Source: Endomychus coccineus
Taxonomy: Eukaryota > Arthropoda > Insecta > Coleoptera > Endomychidae
NCBI GenBank assembly: GCA_958510875.1
Contig: OY294067.1
Location: forward strand, 253,409,736-253,473,735
Reading direction: 5' to 3'
Length of the DNA stretch: 64,000 bases
Below, piece after piece: positions 45,185 through 56,773 of this stretch. The notes under the pieces are model-generated. The model made no database searches and was not told the origin of the DNA. It was given only the letters and a program-made list of their open reading frames with translations. A program made the position numbers and the translations under genes. Positions within the stretch are counted from its first letter, which is position 1. Every line of letters begins with the position of its first letter.

Positions 45185-45867
45185 ACTCTTGAATAGTAGA
45201 CTTAGGGGAATAGCTAATCTTGAAATATCTTGGATTCCGGATGGATTTCGCATCACAACAGCATGACTTGATGCCGACGTTTCGCCAACCATTACAGATG
45301 GCATCTTCAGGGCAGGTTTGAAGCTTGAACTGAATCTGATTCTAGGGATTTCTGTAGCTGTATTTATTGTAGGAGAAATTCTTCACGCTACACAGTTCGC
45401 TGCCTTTATTCCGGTGGTTAACTCCGCTCTGGCACCTAACCCTGCCGTTGTGTGATCATGACCGAAGTGAAATTTTCGAGCATGGGTTTCCAAATGTTGG
45501 GAAGGTAATATCCTGAGTCACGTTTTAGATTATTTGGATGTTTTAGGATTTCTAAAGCTTCAAGAATTTTTCGCTGATAGATGTTTGGAGCTCGGGCTAG
45601 GATTTTAATATTTTCGAAAAGGATTTGATTATTAGTGTCAAACTTGTGTTCCACAAGTACAGATCTCCTGGTGTCACAAAGCTCTGTACGGCGCTCATGT
45701 TCTTTCACACGAGTAGCTACTGTACGACCTGTTTCACCAATGTAGACTTTATTGCAAGAACAGGGAATGCTATAAGCACCTTATAAGTGAAAAGGAGGGA
45801 GGGGATCTTTGATAGGTTTGTAAAACTGAAATAATTTTGGAAGTGTGGAAAATCGAGTAGAAATATT
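45185..45867 (-). mobile_element. PLE-C, left half of a head-to-head inverted pair
   Basis: The minus strand runs from the linker (45867) through the endonuclease to the 3' UTR (45185-45330). The 3' UTR holds CCTGAAGATGCCATCTGTAA and GGCGAAACGTCGGCATC, also found at 19012, 27930 and 39120. The plus-strand half begins at 45868, so both halves start at the same point of the element. Confidence 0.8.
45436..45787 (-). pseudogene. PLE-C GIY-YIG endonuclease
   Basis: The frame reads GAYSIPCSCNKVYIGETGRT, VATRVKEHERRTELCDTRRS, VLVEHKFDTNNQILFENIKI and YQRKILEALEILKHPNNLKR. GIY (as GAY), YIG and the catalytic arginine and EH pair are all present, so the domain core is intact. The wording VYIGETGR..TR.KEH is that of the Neptune/Poseidon-type PLEs. 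The product would nick DNA for insertion. The linker upstream (45788-45867) contains a stop, and the reverse transcriptase is absent, so the copy is not autonomous. Confidence 0.85.
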
Positions 45868-46215
45868 ATGTTTTTTAAGGATTTTATCAACTTATCTCAA
45901 CATCAGTCCTTGAAATCAGAATTGAATCATCTTTCATCCGTCTTATTATCAAACAATTTCTCCCATTACAACATTCAAAAGGCCATAAAGCAATTCACTT
46001 CTCCTGTAATTTCAAATCAACCTGAGCCACAAGCCTCCCGCCTGCTTCATCCACTGCCTACTTCCATATATTGAAAATGTAACAGATCGAATTTCCAAAA
46101 TCCTCAAAAAACATAATATTTCTACTCGGTTTTCCACACTTTCAAAATTATCTCAGTTTTACAAACCTATCAAAAGTCCCCTTCCTCCTCTTCACTTAGA
46201 AGGTGTTTATAGCCA
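45868..46215 (+). mobile_element. PLE-C linker region, right half of the inverted pair
   Basis: The plus strand encodes FKDFINLSQHQSLKSELNHL, SNNFSHYNIQKAIKQF and, after a stop and frame change, RISKILKKHNISTRFSTLSK, SQFYKPIKSPLPP and LEGVY. It stops just where the endonuclease should start. The stretch 46110-46210 is the inverted copy of 45784-45870. Confidence 0.75.
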
Positions 46216-47769
46216 GAATCAAGGTCTTCAAAATATCAAGTTCAATTAGTCATACCCTTAATGATTAACATTATTTAGAGTGGAGTTTGGTTTCATATTT
46301 CGTACCATTTACATTTGAAATCAATTTTTCTACATGTAATTTTGTATTTACTCCCTGATTCATGAGTCCTCCCAAATTTGTTCATCAATTTGATGGAAGT
46401 GAAGTATAATCATGAATTCAACATTTCGATGACGAATAGGAAAAATGAAGGTAACTGTTAGTGCTTTCGAACTTTGGTGGACAATTTTTCTCATTTCCCA
46501 GGGAACCACGTTTTTCATTATGAAGCAGAATCTTTCAATACATATCATACCATTATCTCGAAATTACATTCCTTGTACAACGCCATCAACGTGTATTGGA
46601 AGTCAGGATCCCACAAACGCTTCTCCTTTTCAAGTTCAAGAACATAACTTATTTTTATTTACTGAAGTTAGCTTATATTTGAATTATGGCTCATTCTCAC
46701 GCAGATACCGATCCTCGGTCTGTGAAACTGCTGGTGAACTTTGTAAATTTATTACAATTCACGAAACAGGGTTATACGTATGATAAATGACTGGATTTCG
46801 ACTTGTCGTCTGAAGTTTATACAGTACCAACTTTCCAAGATCATCCGATTTGTTAAACTATTAATGACTATAATGACTGACGATTAGTAGTTAAGGGTTT
46901 CTCATCAGATATTCTTGTGAAACAAGATTTTATGTTGAAATAAAAGAATATTGCAAACTTGCTAAACACATCATCAGAGGATCTTCCTCATCAGGATTAA
47001 TCAATAATCAATCATGTGTAAGTTAACACTTTTCCAAGAAAGTATGACTGTTTAATTACTTTTTCAGGGATCAGTAGGACATAGCATAGTCTTATGCAAT
47101 GGTAACTTCGAATGGAGTACACCAGAAGAAGGAAATGCTTTTTGAAAAAAAAAACATTCAGACATATTGCGATCACACTATTTTCATTAGTAAAAATGAA
47201 CAAAAGCTACGGCTTCTTGGCCGATTCCTCGTTGAAAGAGTAGAGAAGATGTGGGAAGAACTGGAAGACAAGTAGAGTCCACCCAAATTCGAAAAAATTA
47301 CAAATTTAAAGGAAGACTTTTGCATATGAGTGATTCAGTGCCAGAGTTGCTTAAGCAAGCAGGTTTTTGTATGTCATTCCTAATAATCATTACCTATGCG
47401 TGCCAAAGATGTCTATCCCTGAAATTATTCGTATTGGTGGTATCATCTACCCTAATGCAAGGCAGCCAAGTGAAATAAACAGTAAAAAAAGGCCAAACCT
47501 GCCTATTCAACAAACAACATGGGCGATGGTGAGTCAGACTTGGAAAGTGGTCCCAGTATATTTGCCGATAACAGCGACAATTTCTTCATAGAAATAATAA
47601 GAAACGCTTAGATTAGAAGTAATTTTATAGTAAATAACCTTAATTCTCATTACTCCAGTCAAAAGTGTGAAAAACGTCTAACATTTTATAGACCGCACCA
47701 AAATGCAAAATTCTTTTTGCATCCTGTTCAAGATGGCTTACACATCGTTAGTCAGTTATTACTGTTGAT
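46216..47769. other. Unassigned stretch with weak open frames
   Basis: A 112-codon frame at 46445-46783 (start MKVTVSAFELWW) shows no known domain. At 47640-47790 a frame reads FFLHPVQDGLHIVSQLLLLI and runs into foldback F. Either could be a decayed transposon or host remnant; I cannot assign them. Confidence 0.3.
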
Positions 47770-49205
47770 AAACAATGAAAAACCATTTTTAATTAACAAT
47801 TGGAATGTCTTTTATAATAAATAGAATATCTCGGGCTCTTTTAATCCAAAATTTCTGAAATTTGGTATGAGGTGGTTTTTTGCTCCGCTGAACCCAAATC
47901 TGCAGTCGGAAATGGAAAATCTGGCCCATTTGCTGAAAACCCCAGAATATTTTACCAAATCTTAGCAGCAAATAAAATTTTATCTCGGACCGTGGTATTG
48001 AAATAATCAAGATGCCTTGATGTGTCTTAGTAGAATTTTCACTAAAAGAAGGAAAATTCTCAAATGAGTGTAAAACTTCATATTCCCGACTCGGTCCTCG
48101 TCCAACGTGTAAAATTATATGTTTTGTGTTCGCTGGGTATTATTTTATAGTTATAAAATCAGAAGCAACTATAGTTTCCTGGAAAACTCCGAAAAATCAA
48201 AATTTGCCATATTTACACAATAATCTTCAATTGTTATTTCGTATTTCGAAAAATTTTAGACAATTATTGTAATAGAAAAGTTCAAGTATCTTTTATTATG
48301 ATATGTACAGTACCTCTTTCAAGGCAGGTAAAACAAGAGCAGTTTATTTTGGAGCATCAATGATAATGCGGCGTACGTATTCCATAGAGATCCTATACAC
48401 AAGATTTCTATGACGTGGACACGTTAATGTGTACGAAGAACACAGCAGCTGTCTTTGAATGTGGTGGGAAAGGAACTGGCATGCTGGCAATAATATCTGA
48501 GATGCGGCTGTAAGATCACGTCTTTTTTCTATTTTTATTTATAAATCACGTGTACTCTATGAATAATAGATTTATACCAAAACTTGTTGACCGAAAATAC
48601 AATTATGTCAATCAAATTAACGTGTATATACATACAAAACAATATTATCAGCTGAGTAACTTAAAAACCTAATTCACAACTAAACGAACAGCTCGCGGAT
48701 TTGTGGTAAATTAAAGATATAAGATTTTTTTCTCAAGAAAAGGTGATATTGATAACTTTAATCATATTTTAATTTTCCGGAGTTTTACGGAGAACTATAG
48801 TTGCTTTTGATTTTATAATCATAAAATAATACTCAGCGACTACAGAAACATTTAATTTGACACGTTGGACGAGGACGGAGACAGGAATATGGAGGAAAAC
48901 GACGCAAATTTTCCAGAATTTTCCTTCTTTTAGTGAAATTTGTACCAAGAACTATCACTAACTAAAACTTTTCGAAAACCAAATGATGAAAGTTTGTTAT
49001 GGAGAAATGGTAAATTTTCATTTTCCGGAAAACTATCACACGTGATTTTCAATTTTCCGACTTTTTTTTTCGGGTTCAGCGGACAAAAAAAACTCTGATT
49101 TCAAATTAGAGAAACTTTCGAATAAAAGAGTCCAAGATCCATCATTTGTCATAAAAGATATTCCATTTATTAATTGAAAATGGTTTTCCATTGCTTATTA
49201 AAAGT
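47770..49205. mobile_element. Foldback element, copy F
   Basis: The arms 47770-48250 and 48690-49205 are imperfect reverse complements. Landmarks are AAAACCATTTT, TCCGCTGAACCC, CTCGTCCAACGTG, ACTATAGTT and CTCCG.AAAA. The centre (48290-48690) is non-coding. A short block (TCCGCTGAACCC.AAT.TG.AGTCGGA) resembles the 150-bp satellite unit of the large element at 55336. Confidence 0.8.
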
Positions 49206-49412
49206 AATAACCACGAGACATATTTTATTAATCGAAATCATCTATTCTCTTCTAAATTATATGGAACACAAATTGACAAAACAGTTTTTGATGAAGATAA
49301 TAGAATATTATCGAAACGTCAAAAAAGAGAGTTTTTATTTTATTTTCAGTCATGCAAAGAACCAGAATACCAAGAAAACATAAAATATACAACAAGTGGT
49401 TCAAGAATATAA
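49206..49412 (+). CDS. Unknown open reading frame remnant
   Basis: The frame reads SSKLYGTQIDKTVFDEDNRI and LSKRQKREFLFYFQSC before its stop. The composition is more protein-like than most frames here, with charged helical stretches, but I do not recognise a family. It starts within the outer arm of foldback F, so the visible start is unlikely to be real. It may be a fragment of a larger transposon gene. Confidence 0.2.
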   Translation, partial: NNHETYFINRNHLFSSKLYGTQIDKTVFDEDNRILSKRQKREFLFYFQSCKEPEYQENIKYTTSGSRI

Positions 49413-49960
49413 ATACAAGAATACATATGTTATAACGCATTTATAAATATTGTGCAATTTTTTTACTCCTAGGATTTGAAATTTTCGCATAAGTTAGGTT
49501 GTAGCAATTTTTCGGATCACTCTTGCCATATATAAATAATCACTATCTCAAAGTACGTGCTTTCAGGAATATCCTCTGAAGTTTTCGTGAAAATCCAATC
49601 TACAGGCTTCTCACAATAAATTTTGAAATAAAATAAGTCCAAAATATGGTCTTATCACTATAACACCAGACATTTGAGTATTATTTTTTCAAAACTTTGA
49701 GTTAGGAAGCGACGGGGAATGAAAATATGAAAAAATGACGTTTCCATTACAGGTAAAATCTTAAAAACTTAAACGTCTGTCATATATCATATTTTGTCTA
49801 CTAGAATGCGTATACAAAATTTCAGCAACCTGTGTGATCTGGCGTGGAATTACTCTTTTATCATATCCGAAATTTCGCAAGGTTTGGGTATTACTTCATC
49901 ATTTTTCAAGATTCGTCGGGTTGCATCTTTGCGAAGGACTGTGAATGTTTGTCTCCTAAG

Positions 49961-50032
49961 AGGCTCCTTCTTAAGCCGATGCTTGAGAAGAAGCCTCTTG
50001 AAGAAACAGGTTCGATGACCCGTTTCTTCAAA
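49961..50032. repeat. Two adjacent hairpins
   Basis: AGGCTCCTTCTTAAGC (49961-49976) pairs with GCTTGAGAAGAAGCCT (49981-49996) with two mismatches and loop CGAT. Immediately after, TTGAAGAAACAGG (49998-50010) pairs with CCCGTTTCTTCAA (50019-50031 region) with one mismatch and an 8-base loop containing TCGAT. No gene is evident beside them. Confidence 0.7.
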
Positions 50033-50679
50033 GTTGTTTACTCCTATTTTTAATAACGTGATCACATGGCTCATTATTAGTTATTATTTTGATTCATGAT
50101 GCGACGAGTAACAGACCAGCATTGCATTGTAATGAAATGCTATCTCATTGACAACAACTCATAGATACCATTCTCGTCTGATTTTTGTTCGAAAAAAAAA
50201 GCGACCCGTTGTTGTGGTGCACTTTATACTAGGATATAATATATTTTCCCAACAAAACACTTCGACTTTACCTGTTTCCAAATCATTTTCGTTGTCCCAT
50301 TCCCAAATTTCCCTGGATGCAATGAAGTGAGATTCTTTTATTCTATTTTCATAAAAATATATTATAACTATGCCGACGAACATTCGTCATATTTACGATG
50401 CCATCATCATCAGATATTTGTTATGCTTTTCCATTATATTTGTATTATGAGAATATAATTCATTTACGTAGTGACAATGCCACATCTGTCTAGGATTGAT
50501 TCTAAAATTAGATACGTATAATTCAAACTGAGCTTGCAAATTAATGTTGAAATGGACCAAAAAGTCCCTGTCTCTGATTAATGGGTTATTCACATGTTCA
50601 TTTCCAAGCTATAAAGGTCATCAAATACTCGGCTAGTGAATAATATATTTGTGTTTGGTTGACGGGCAATATGCGTTCA
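50033..50679. other. Spacer
   Basis: No supported feature. Confidence 0.4.
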
Positions 50680-50847
50680 GGGAGTATTTAAATAACAGTT
50701 ACCATTGGTTGTGTTGAATAACCTCCAACTTGAAATACGTTCGGAACATTCATCGGTAAGGGAAATGGAAAATCTATTTTCCACTTTATTCTCCTCTAAG
50801 AATATATACACGCACTGGCTAAGGCTCCATAATGAAGTTAGCAGTCG
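50680..50847 (+). promoter_or_regulatory. Possible promoter and first exon with signal-peptide-like start
   Basis: A TATA-like TATTTAAATA lies at 50685-50694. About 140 bases further, ATGAAGTTAGCAGTCG (50832-50847) is followed by a strong splice donor GTGAGTAT. A five-codon start MKLAV split by a phase-1 intron is common in insect genes for secreted and cuticle proteins. A second donor-like GTAAGG lies at 50756, and an acceptor-like CTCCTCTAAG ends at 50800. A 5' UTR intron of only 45 bases is thus possible but unusually short. No matching second exon was found before the LINE at 51530. Confidence 0.3.
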
Positions 50848-51529
50848 GTGAGTATATTATTTAAAATTTATTGGAAGAAAACATTAGTGAGACACAGATG
50901 AAAATCTTGTCGTAACCACATTTATATTACTCGTGCTGGAAAGTAGTATGCAAATTACAGAAATAGCGTAGCTTTAGTTTATTTGATTTTCTATCACGGG
51001 ATCATGATGAGTGCTTTGAGAAAACATGGTGTGACACAGCGGTAGAATGTTGGCACCACGGAATCAGGAAATACCTCACTGGGCAGCGCTTGACAGTGAA
51101 GTGGTGGCCAGCCTGAGCTGTCCAGTCTGCATATCTGTAATCAAACGTGGAGATATAACAGACGAGATTTCGGAAGAGCACCGTCTATAGAAAATGGAGA
51201 GATCGACCACATTTTACGATGTTGTAGAGAGGTCAATATATTCGTAAGTTTAACATCCCGAGCCAGACAAATATCTCTCTACTGAATAAAACCGTTGATT
51301 GAAAGATCAACTCTTTCAATCAACGATAAAACCTAAGAGCTTCTACGTAAATATAGAAACTGAACTCCAAGATAGGACAAATTTGCTGCTGTGGTGTGAA
51401 TTGGCTCTTGGCACGGAATAGGTGTTTCTGTGAGGCAGTTTTCGCGAAGAACCTCACATAATCGTTTCATCAATAGTGGTGGTGATACCGAGCATGAATA
51501 TTGAGGACTTCCCGGGAGTAATTGTACCT
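50848..51529. other. Unassigned stretch
   Basis: Around 51180-51240 a frame reads ENGEIDHILRCCREV, which resembles the HIL.CC knuckle at the C-terminus of some LINE polyproteins. It is too short to assign. Confidence 0.3.
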
Positions 51530-53110
51530 GACATCATCAACTTTCAAGAACTCGTTTTATTTAGTAAAGGATTGCATCTCTAAATTGAATAAATCTAACG
51601 TGATATTTATAACTTAAATTCGAAATTACTTAGTGAATCCTTTGACAAAACTCTTTAACGCTTGCATTAACACTGACTGGCACATTCTCAAAATCTTTGA
51701 AATTATCTTAAGTATTACCGTTACATTAAAAAGTTCCAAAATATGAGTCAAATAACTTCAGACCTATATCTATCATACCAATAATTGGAAAGATATTTGA
51801 AAAAACTCTAGCCTGTCAAATTATAAATCAAATAATATTCTCACGGAAGCACTATTTTGGTTTCGAAAAAACAAATCCACAACATCTGCTCTTCTGGAAC
51901 TGACGGAAGCAATTTGTGAAGCATTTGATAATGGTGAGCATTCCGGCTTAATTTCCTATGACCTCACAAAAGCATTTGATTGTGTTTCTACGGATATTCT
52001 GATGTCTAAACTGAACAGTTATACATTTTCTGAAACATCATTTTCTTTGATACGGTCTTATTTATCTGGTAGAACGCAAGCTGTCCATATGCATTCTACC
52101 AACTCGTCTATGTTGCCGGTTACCTTAGGGGTACCTCAAGACTTCATACTTGGACCTGTACTCTTTCTAATATACATTAATGACGTTATAAGTTACTGAA
52201 GGCAAAGTAATCCTATATGCAGATGATACAACCGCATCAAGGATTAATACAGACTCGGTTGACTTACAAAATTCACTCAAGGAGAGTCGAACTGATTTGC
52301 TTAGCTAGTTTACACATAATAAATCGAATATCAATTACGAAAAAACTGTGTCCTTGGAAGAAACATTGTGATCAAGTTCCTTCGTCAGTTCCTAAATGAA
52401 TTCACGTGTTAAGAAACTTAAACAAAATTGTATCTGTTAATGTAATGCTCACAACTTATTATGGGGTAATACAATCGAAAATTAGCTATGGCATTTTCGT
52501 CTGGAATCACTCAGCAAATATGTCTCATGTTTTCAAGATTCATCCGCGTAAAGCAATTACGATTATGAAAAACCTTCCTCTCCGACAAGACTGTAAGCAT
52601 GCCTTTAAGAACCTAAAAGTCATGTCTCTCCCTTGCATTTACATTCAACATTGTTTAATTTATGTTAAAACACATATTAACGAATATTCTACTCTATGTG
52701 ATATGCAATGTGTCAACATTAGAGCGAAATATAATTTACACATTAATTATCACCGCATAAAACGTAGCAGAAATAGCGTCAATTACTGGGGTCCAACATT
52801 TTTCAATAAGCTACCACTACTGATTAGAGACTCGACCATTTATCAAGGGTTATCAACAATTTTCTTACTGAACATTGTTTTTACATTATTAAGGAATTTT
52901 TGGATTCTCAGTTCTGATTTTATAGTATTACGTTTTTACTCTTCTTTGTTCTATCATAATTTGAATTTGTTTTTTTTTTCTCTCATCTTGACGAATGTAA
53001 GCCAATACTTGGTATTTAGTATGAATGAATTAATCTATTCCATTCTATTCCATTCTATTATATTATATTCTATCATATTAGGGATTGTGGGATCCACATT
53101 CATGTAGAAA
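51530..53110 (+). mobile_element. Jockey/CR1-like LINE, decayed
   Basis: The element is 5'-truncated and ends near a degenerate ATTCTATTCC-type simple repeat at about 53035-53085, which probably represents its tail. It is distinct in wording from the LINEs at 15381 and 23809. Confidence 0.7.
51640..52920 (+). pseudogene. LINE reverse transcriptase and C-terminal domain
   Basis: Readable blocks in order are NFRPISIIPIIGKIFEKTL, FGFRKNKSTTSALLELTEAI, motif A GLISYDLTKAFDCVS, motif B TLGVPQDFILGPVLFLIYIN and motif C VILYADDTTASRINTDSV. The usual PQG is PQD, a damaging change at a conserved glycine. After several stops the C-terminal domain reads TTYYGVIQSKISYGIFVWNH and ITIMKNLPLRQDCKHAFKNL, then LPCIYIQHCLIYVKTH, all typical of this LINE group. 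The catalytic DD is kept. Frameshifts near 52195 and 52400 separate the parts. Confidence 0.8.
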
Positions 53111-53639
53111 ATGGTCAAGCTTGAGTTTAGGTTGCATTACATTCTACTAGAACAGCAGATCCCCATTATATAATTTTTTTGAGAAATTCATTTATTGCAA
53201 TGACCTATCTCCGTCTTGCATCTCTGGCTTCATTAGATGATATAAATGCTTAAACGTTTGAATAATTTCTACCGTGTGACATGCTGGGTCTCCTTAGAAC
53301 TCTGATGCATTTCTTAAATATATTTCTTGTAATGCAATATTAAAAGATGTATTAGCACAGAAAGAGAGTGTCAGAGGAACTCTACGGATATTAAATGGCA
53401 GAGCTGAACACATGAACTGAATTTAGTGTGATATATAAATTTTTTGTGGAGTTTTATGTACAGTTTATCATCGTTTGGAAAGTATTCTGGTTAGAATAAG
53501 AGAATAATAGTGCAGTCAAATGGGTATTGGACCCGTAAATCCTTGGGAAATGGTTCGAATTCGATGGGACAAAAGTTGACCACAAATAAAGTTGCGCAAA
53601 TTGTTTATATTGTTTATAAGCAATAAATGAACAATTTAA
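53111..53639. other. Spacer
   Basis: A stretch with LINE-like words may persist to about 53260, but nothing firm is visible. Confidence 0.35.
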
Positions 53640-53729
53640 CTAGCTCATTTTTGAGATTACATAACAATTTCTGAAAAATGTAAAATTTGACGTTTTTGAT
53701 CGCATCGGATAAAGACTACTTCTTATTAT

Positions 53730-53995
53730 AAACAATTTATTTATTAACAAAATAGATGAATTTGACCAAATTCCGACTTTAGGGTCGTTTTCGGATAATT
53801 TTGGTATTTGAGTTCAATTTTATCGTCAATATCGTCGAATGTATAGCCACAAATTTGTTAATTTTTTATAAACAAATTATGTTTATTATTCAATATATGA
53901 ATTTGACCAAAATGTCGAGTTTATAGTCGTTGTCGTTGGATAATTTTGGCCTCCTGATTAAGATTTTATTGCTATTATGGTCTTTAAATTCATTC
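53730..53995. repeat. Tandem duplication, 141-bp period
   Basis: TATAAACAA, GAATTTGACC, GGATAATTTTGG and TTTTAT occur in the same order from about 53730 and again from about 53870, 141 bp apart. A weaker third copy may precede it at 53600-53720. Confidence 0.65.
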
Positions 53996-55335
53996 TCGTG
54001 GAAATTTTGAGAAGCGAATTAGAAAAAAATAATGAAAATGTTGATGTTTTAGTATGACAAAGTATCAATAAATATATATAAAATTGAACATATTAATTTT
54101 TTAAGGAGGTATGGGAGAGTTGTTGTGGAAGAGAAAACAATTAATTAAAATTATTGGCATGCCATTTTTTTATTATATTAAGGCTTGATACGTTCGATCA
54201 ATTTTATCAAAAAAATCAAGTTCAGAGTGTGCATATTATATAAAAATGAATAAAAAGTCACAGGTTAACAATGGCACTTGGGATATCTCTCCAAATTTCA
54301 TGCTGTAGATAATTGAGTAGGAAACAAAAAACTATGGGGTGCATAATGCTGAAAATGTACAGGAAAGGAGATATAAAGAAAGATGTAAAGAAAAGTAATT
54401 TTTTTTCACAAATTGTTAAATTAAAGAAAGAAGCACAACTCTTACAAAGTGCGGGTAACGATAATCGTATCCTACGGCAAAGAATACATAAGAATCAATC
54501 GTAATATTACTACCGCCCGGAAAATGCACGTTTTCATATTATTTCGTCCCCGCCGTCTGGTCTAAACTCTTATACCGCTCTTATACAATTTTTGGACTTC
54601 GTCGGGAGAAACCAGCAAAATCATATTGTCAACACGGAAATTGCAGAAAATCTCTTACTTCATTCCATGAAAAAGCTATTAGTATTAATGAGATTAGTTG
54701 TTTAATGTTATGATTTGTTCCACGTCAGGTCTATATTCAAATTATGAGTATGTTTTCAACAAAATAATATAGCCGATCCAAAATTAATTAGATGCAGTTT
54801 TAATTTTGTTTTTAATGTGTTTATCATTATATTCATTTTTCCCAAATATCCAGGGGTCTTTGAGTCTTATCTGTCCTACCACACCACACTATAATTAATT
54901 GAACGGATTTGTTCGCTGATGTAATACCCACTAATGCAGGCAAGAGTCCTTTGATTCGAGATAAACGGTAATCGCCCAACCTCAACTTGTTGATGTCGTT
55001 GGATTATTATTAATGCCAAGACTCTATAATTACTTTATGTGGAAGTCGGGTTACAAGTTTCCGGATTTAAAGTACAGATCACGTCTGCCGTCTCCCGGAC
55101 CTTACGTCTACTCTTAATAACTATCAAGTACCGAATGATTTAATCAACTGTTTCGGTTGAAAACTGGATTTCACATAAATATAAATTGACATTTTGACTC
55201 CGACTTGTGTCCAAGTTTGTATTGAGTAAGAATAACATTACGATTAATTTTTCAATGTATGCTTCATATATGCGTTGAATTTATATTCAACAACTTCGAT
55301 AGATAAGTAATATCACATCCATATAACACTACATA
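53996..55335. other. Unassigned stretch
   Basis: A 63-codon frame at 54313-54504 is lysine-rich without a known domain. No repeats were recognised. Confidence 0.35.
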
Positions 55336-55457
55336 TAGTATGATAGAATTAGCAATAAATGTCGGTAATTTTTGCATTATTCTGAGTTCGGGGAAAAAAA
55401 TTGATTTAAGTAGATAATTATGATACAAATTGAGGGAACTAAAATCGAACACTTTTG

Positions 55458-56303
55458 TAGTATAGGAATCATCCATTCCTATAAGAGATTACCTAAAAAC
55501 CCTAAGTTATAGAATTCGACCTTATTCTTATTAAATAATGTTATTAAGCATATATTGATAACTCATAACTGACCCACTAACAACATGTTGACTATTACAC
55601 ATTGTTTAGCCCAAGATAACCTTGACACACAGAACAGGGTATCTCGAGGTAGTTATTGAGGAATCGATGTATATGCTAAAGACTAGAGTATGTAGAACGA
55701 TAACATAAACATCACAACTTTAAGACCTCTTCCCCACAGGACGACCGTTGGCAAGTCATTCTACTTTACATGGCGATCTACGCCAGTCATCTACTTTACA
55801 TGGCGATCCTGGCAGGATCGCCATGTGGGGATCAGATCTTAAGTTGGGCGGTTAGCCCTAAACTGACCCGTGGTCCTGGTGAGGGTATAGGGAATAGAAA
55901 CGCATCACTTTACTAAAGGGTTACACTTTACTTAAACTTAGAGTTCGACGCCATTATAGCTCAATGTCTTACTCTATACTCATTACAATAATTACAAGTA
56001 TGGATCATTCACAGTACCATCCATCCGCATCAATAATGTATGAATATACTATTCTTATTCTTAATGCTCTACGTAATTATATATATTATGTCATTACTGT
56101 TTATTGTTGTTGTTCTACTAAACTAGCCTAGAATGTCAAGGTATCTGTGCCAACCAAAATGTTTAATATATTGACGTAATGCTTGGTGGCCGAGATCCTA
56201 GATCTAAACATATACTTACATAACATTCAATATAAATAAGGTCATCTTCTATAATTCCGGGATTCTAGGTAAACTCGTATAGGGATGGAAGATTCCTATA
56301 CTA
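55458..56303. mobile_element. hAT-like non-autonomous element in the left arm
   Basis: Termini TAGTATAGGAATCATCCATT (55458) and the reverse complement of AATGG-type TGGAAGATTCCTATACTA (to 56303) match over about 45 bp. They are flanked by CACTTTTG (55450-55457) and CACTTTTT (56304-56311), an 8-bp duplication with one change. The opposite arm at about 63878-63900 keeps the uninterrupted sequence, which proves insertion. No transposase frame is present. Confidence 0.85.
55799..55825. repeat. Perfect 27-base palindrome
   Basis: CATGGCGATCCTG, one central base and CAGGATCGCCATG form perfect 13-bp arms. CTACTTTACATGGCGAT also occurs just before, at about 55764, as a short tandem copy. A wider inverted repeat (about 55720-55740 against 55822-55845) surrounds it. 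Confidence 0.9.
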
Positions 56304-56773
56304 CACTTTTTAATCGTCGCAACAGGTCCAAAAAAAATGGTAAAAATGACCAAAACCAGTTTTTTCACGTCGGACATCGTCAGATTGAGCTAAAAAGGAA
56401 AAAGCTTTCAATAACCGTATGCGCCGTTAAAAGACGAAAAGAATGAGCTGCAAATGAACCCGATTGGACCAGCGGCGACCCCGCAAATTGAAAAAACCAT
56501 CGATTTTGCTCGAAATTTCAAATATTCATCTCTTGTTCTTTTAAAGAGTAAGGGCTGACATTCTAATAGGTTGTAGCTTTTGTGCCCACCAAGTACCACA
56601 CAAGATTTCAGCACTTTTTGCAAACCGCAGGTTAATGCAAAAAAAAAGCAGTTTTGTAAAATGGCCTTTAAAAAGTTGTGGTGCGGTAATGCGCTATTTT
56701 TTTCACACAATCATCTTCTTCAATAGTGAATGAACACCAAATTTTCAACCTCTTGACTTTCCTAAAAGTTGCC

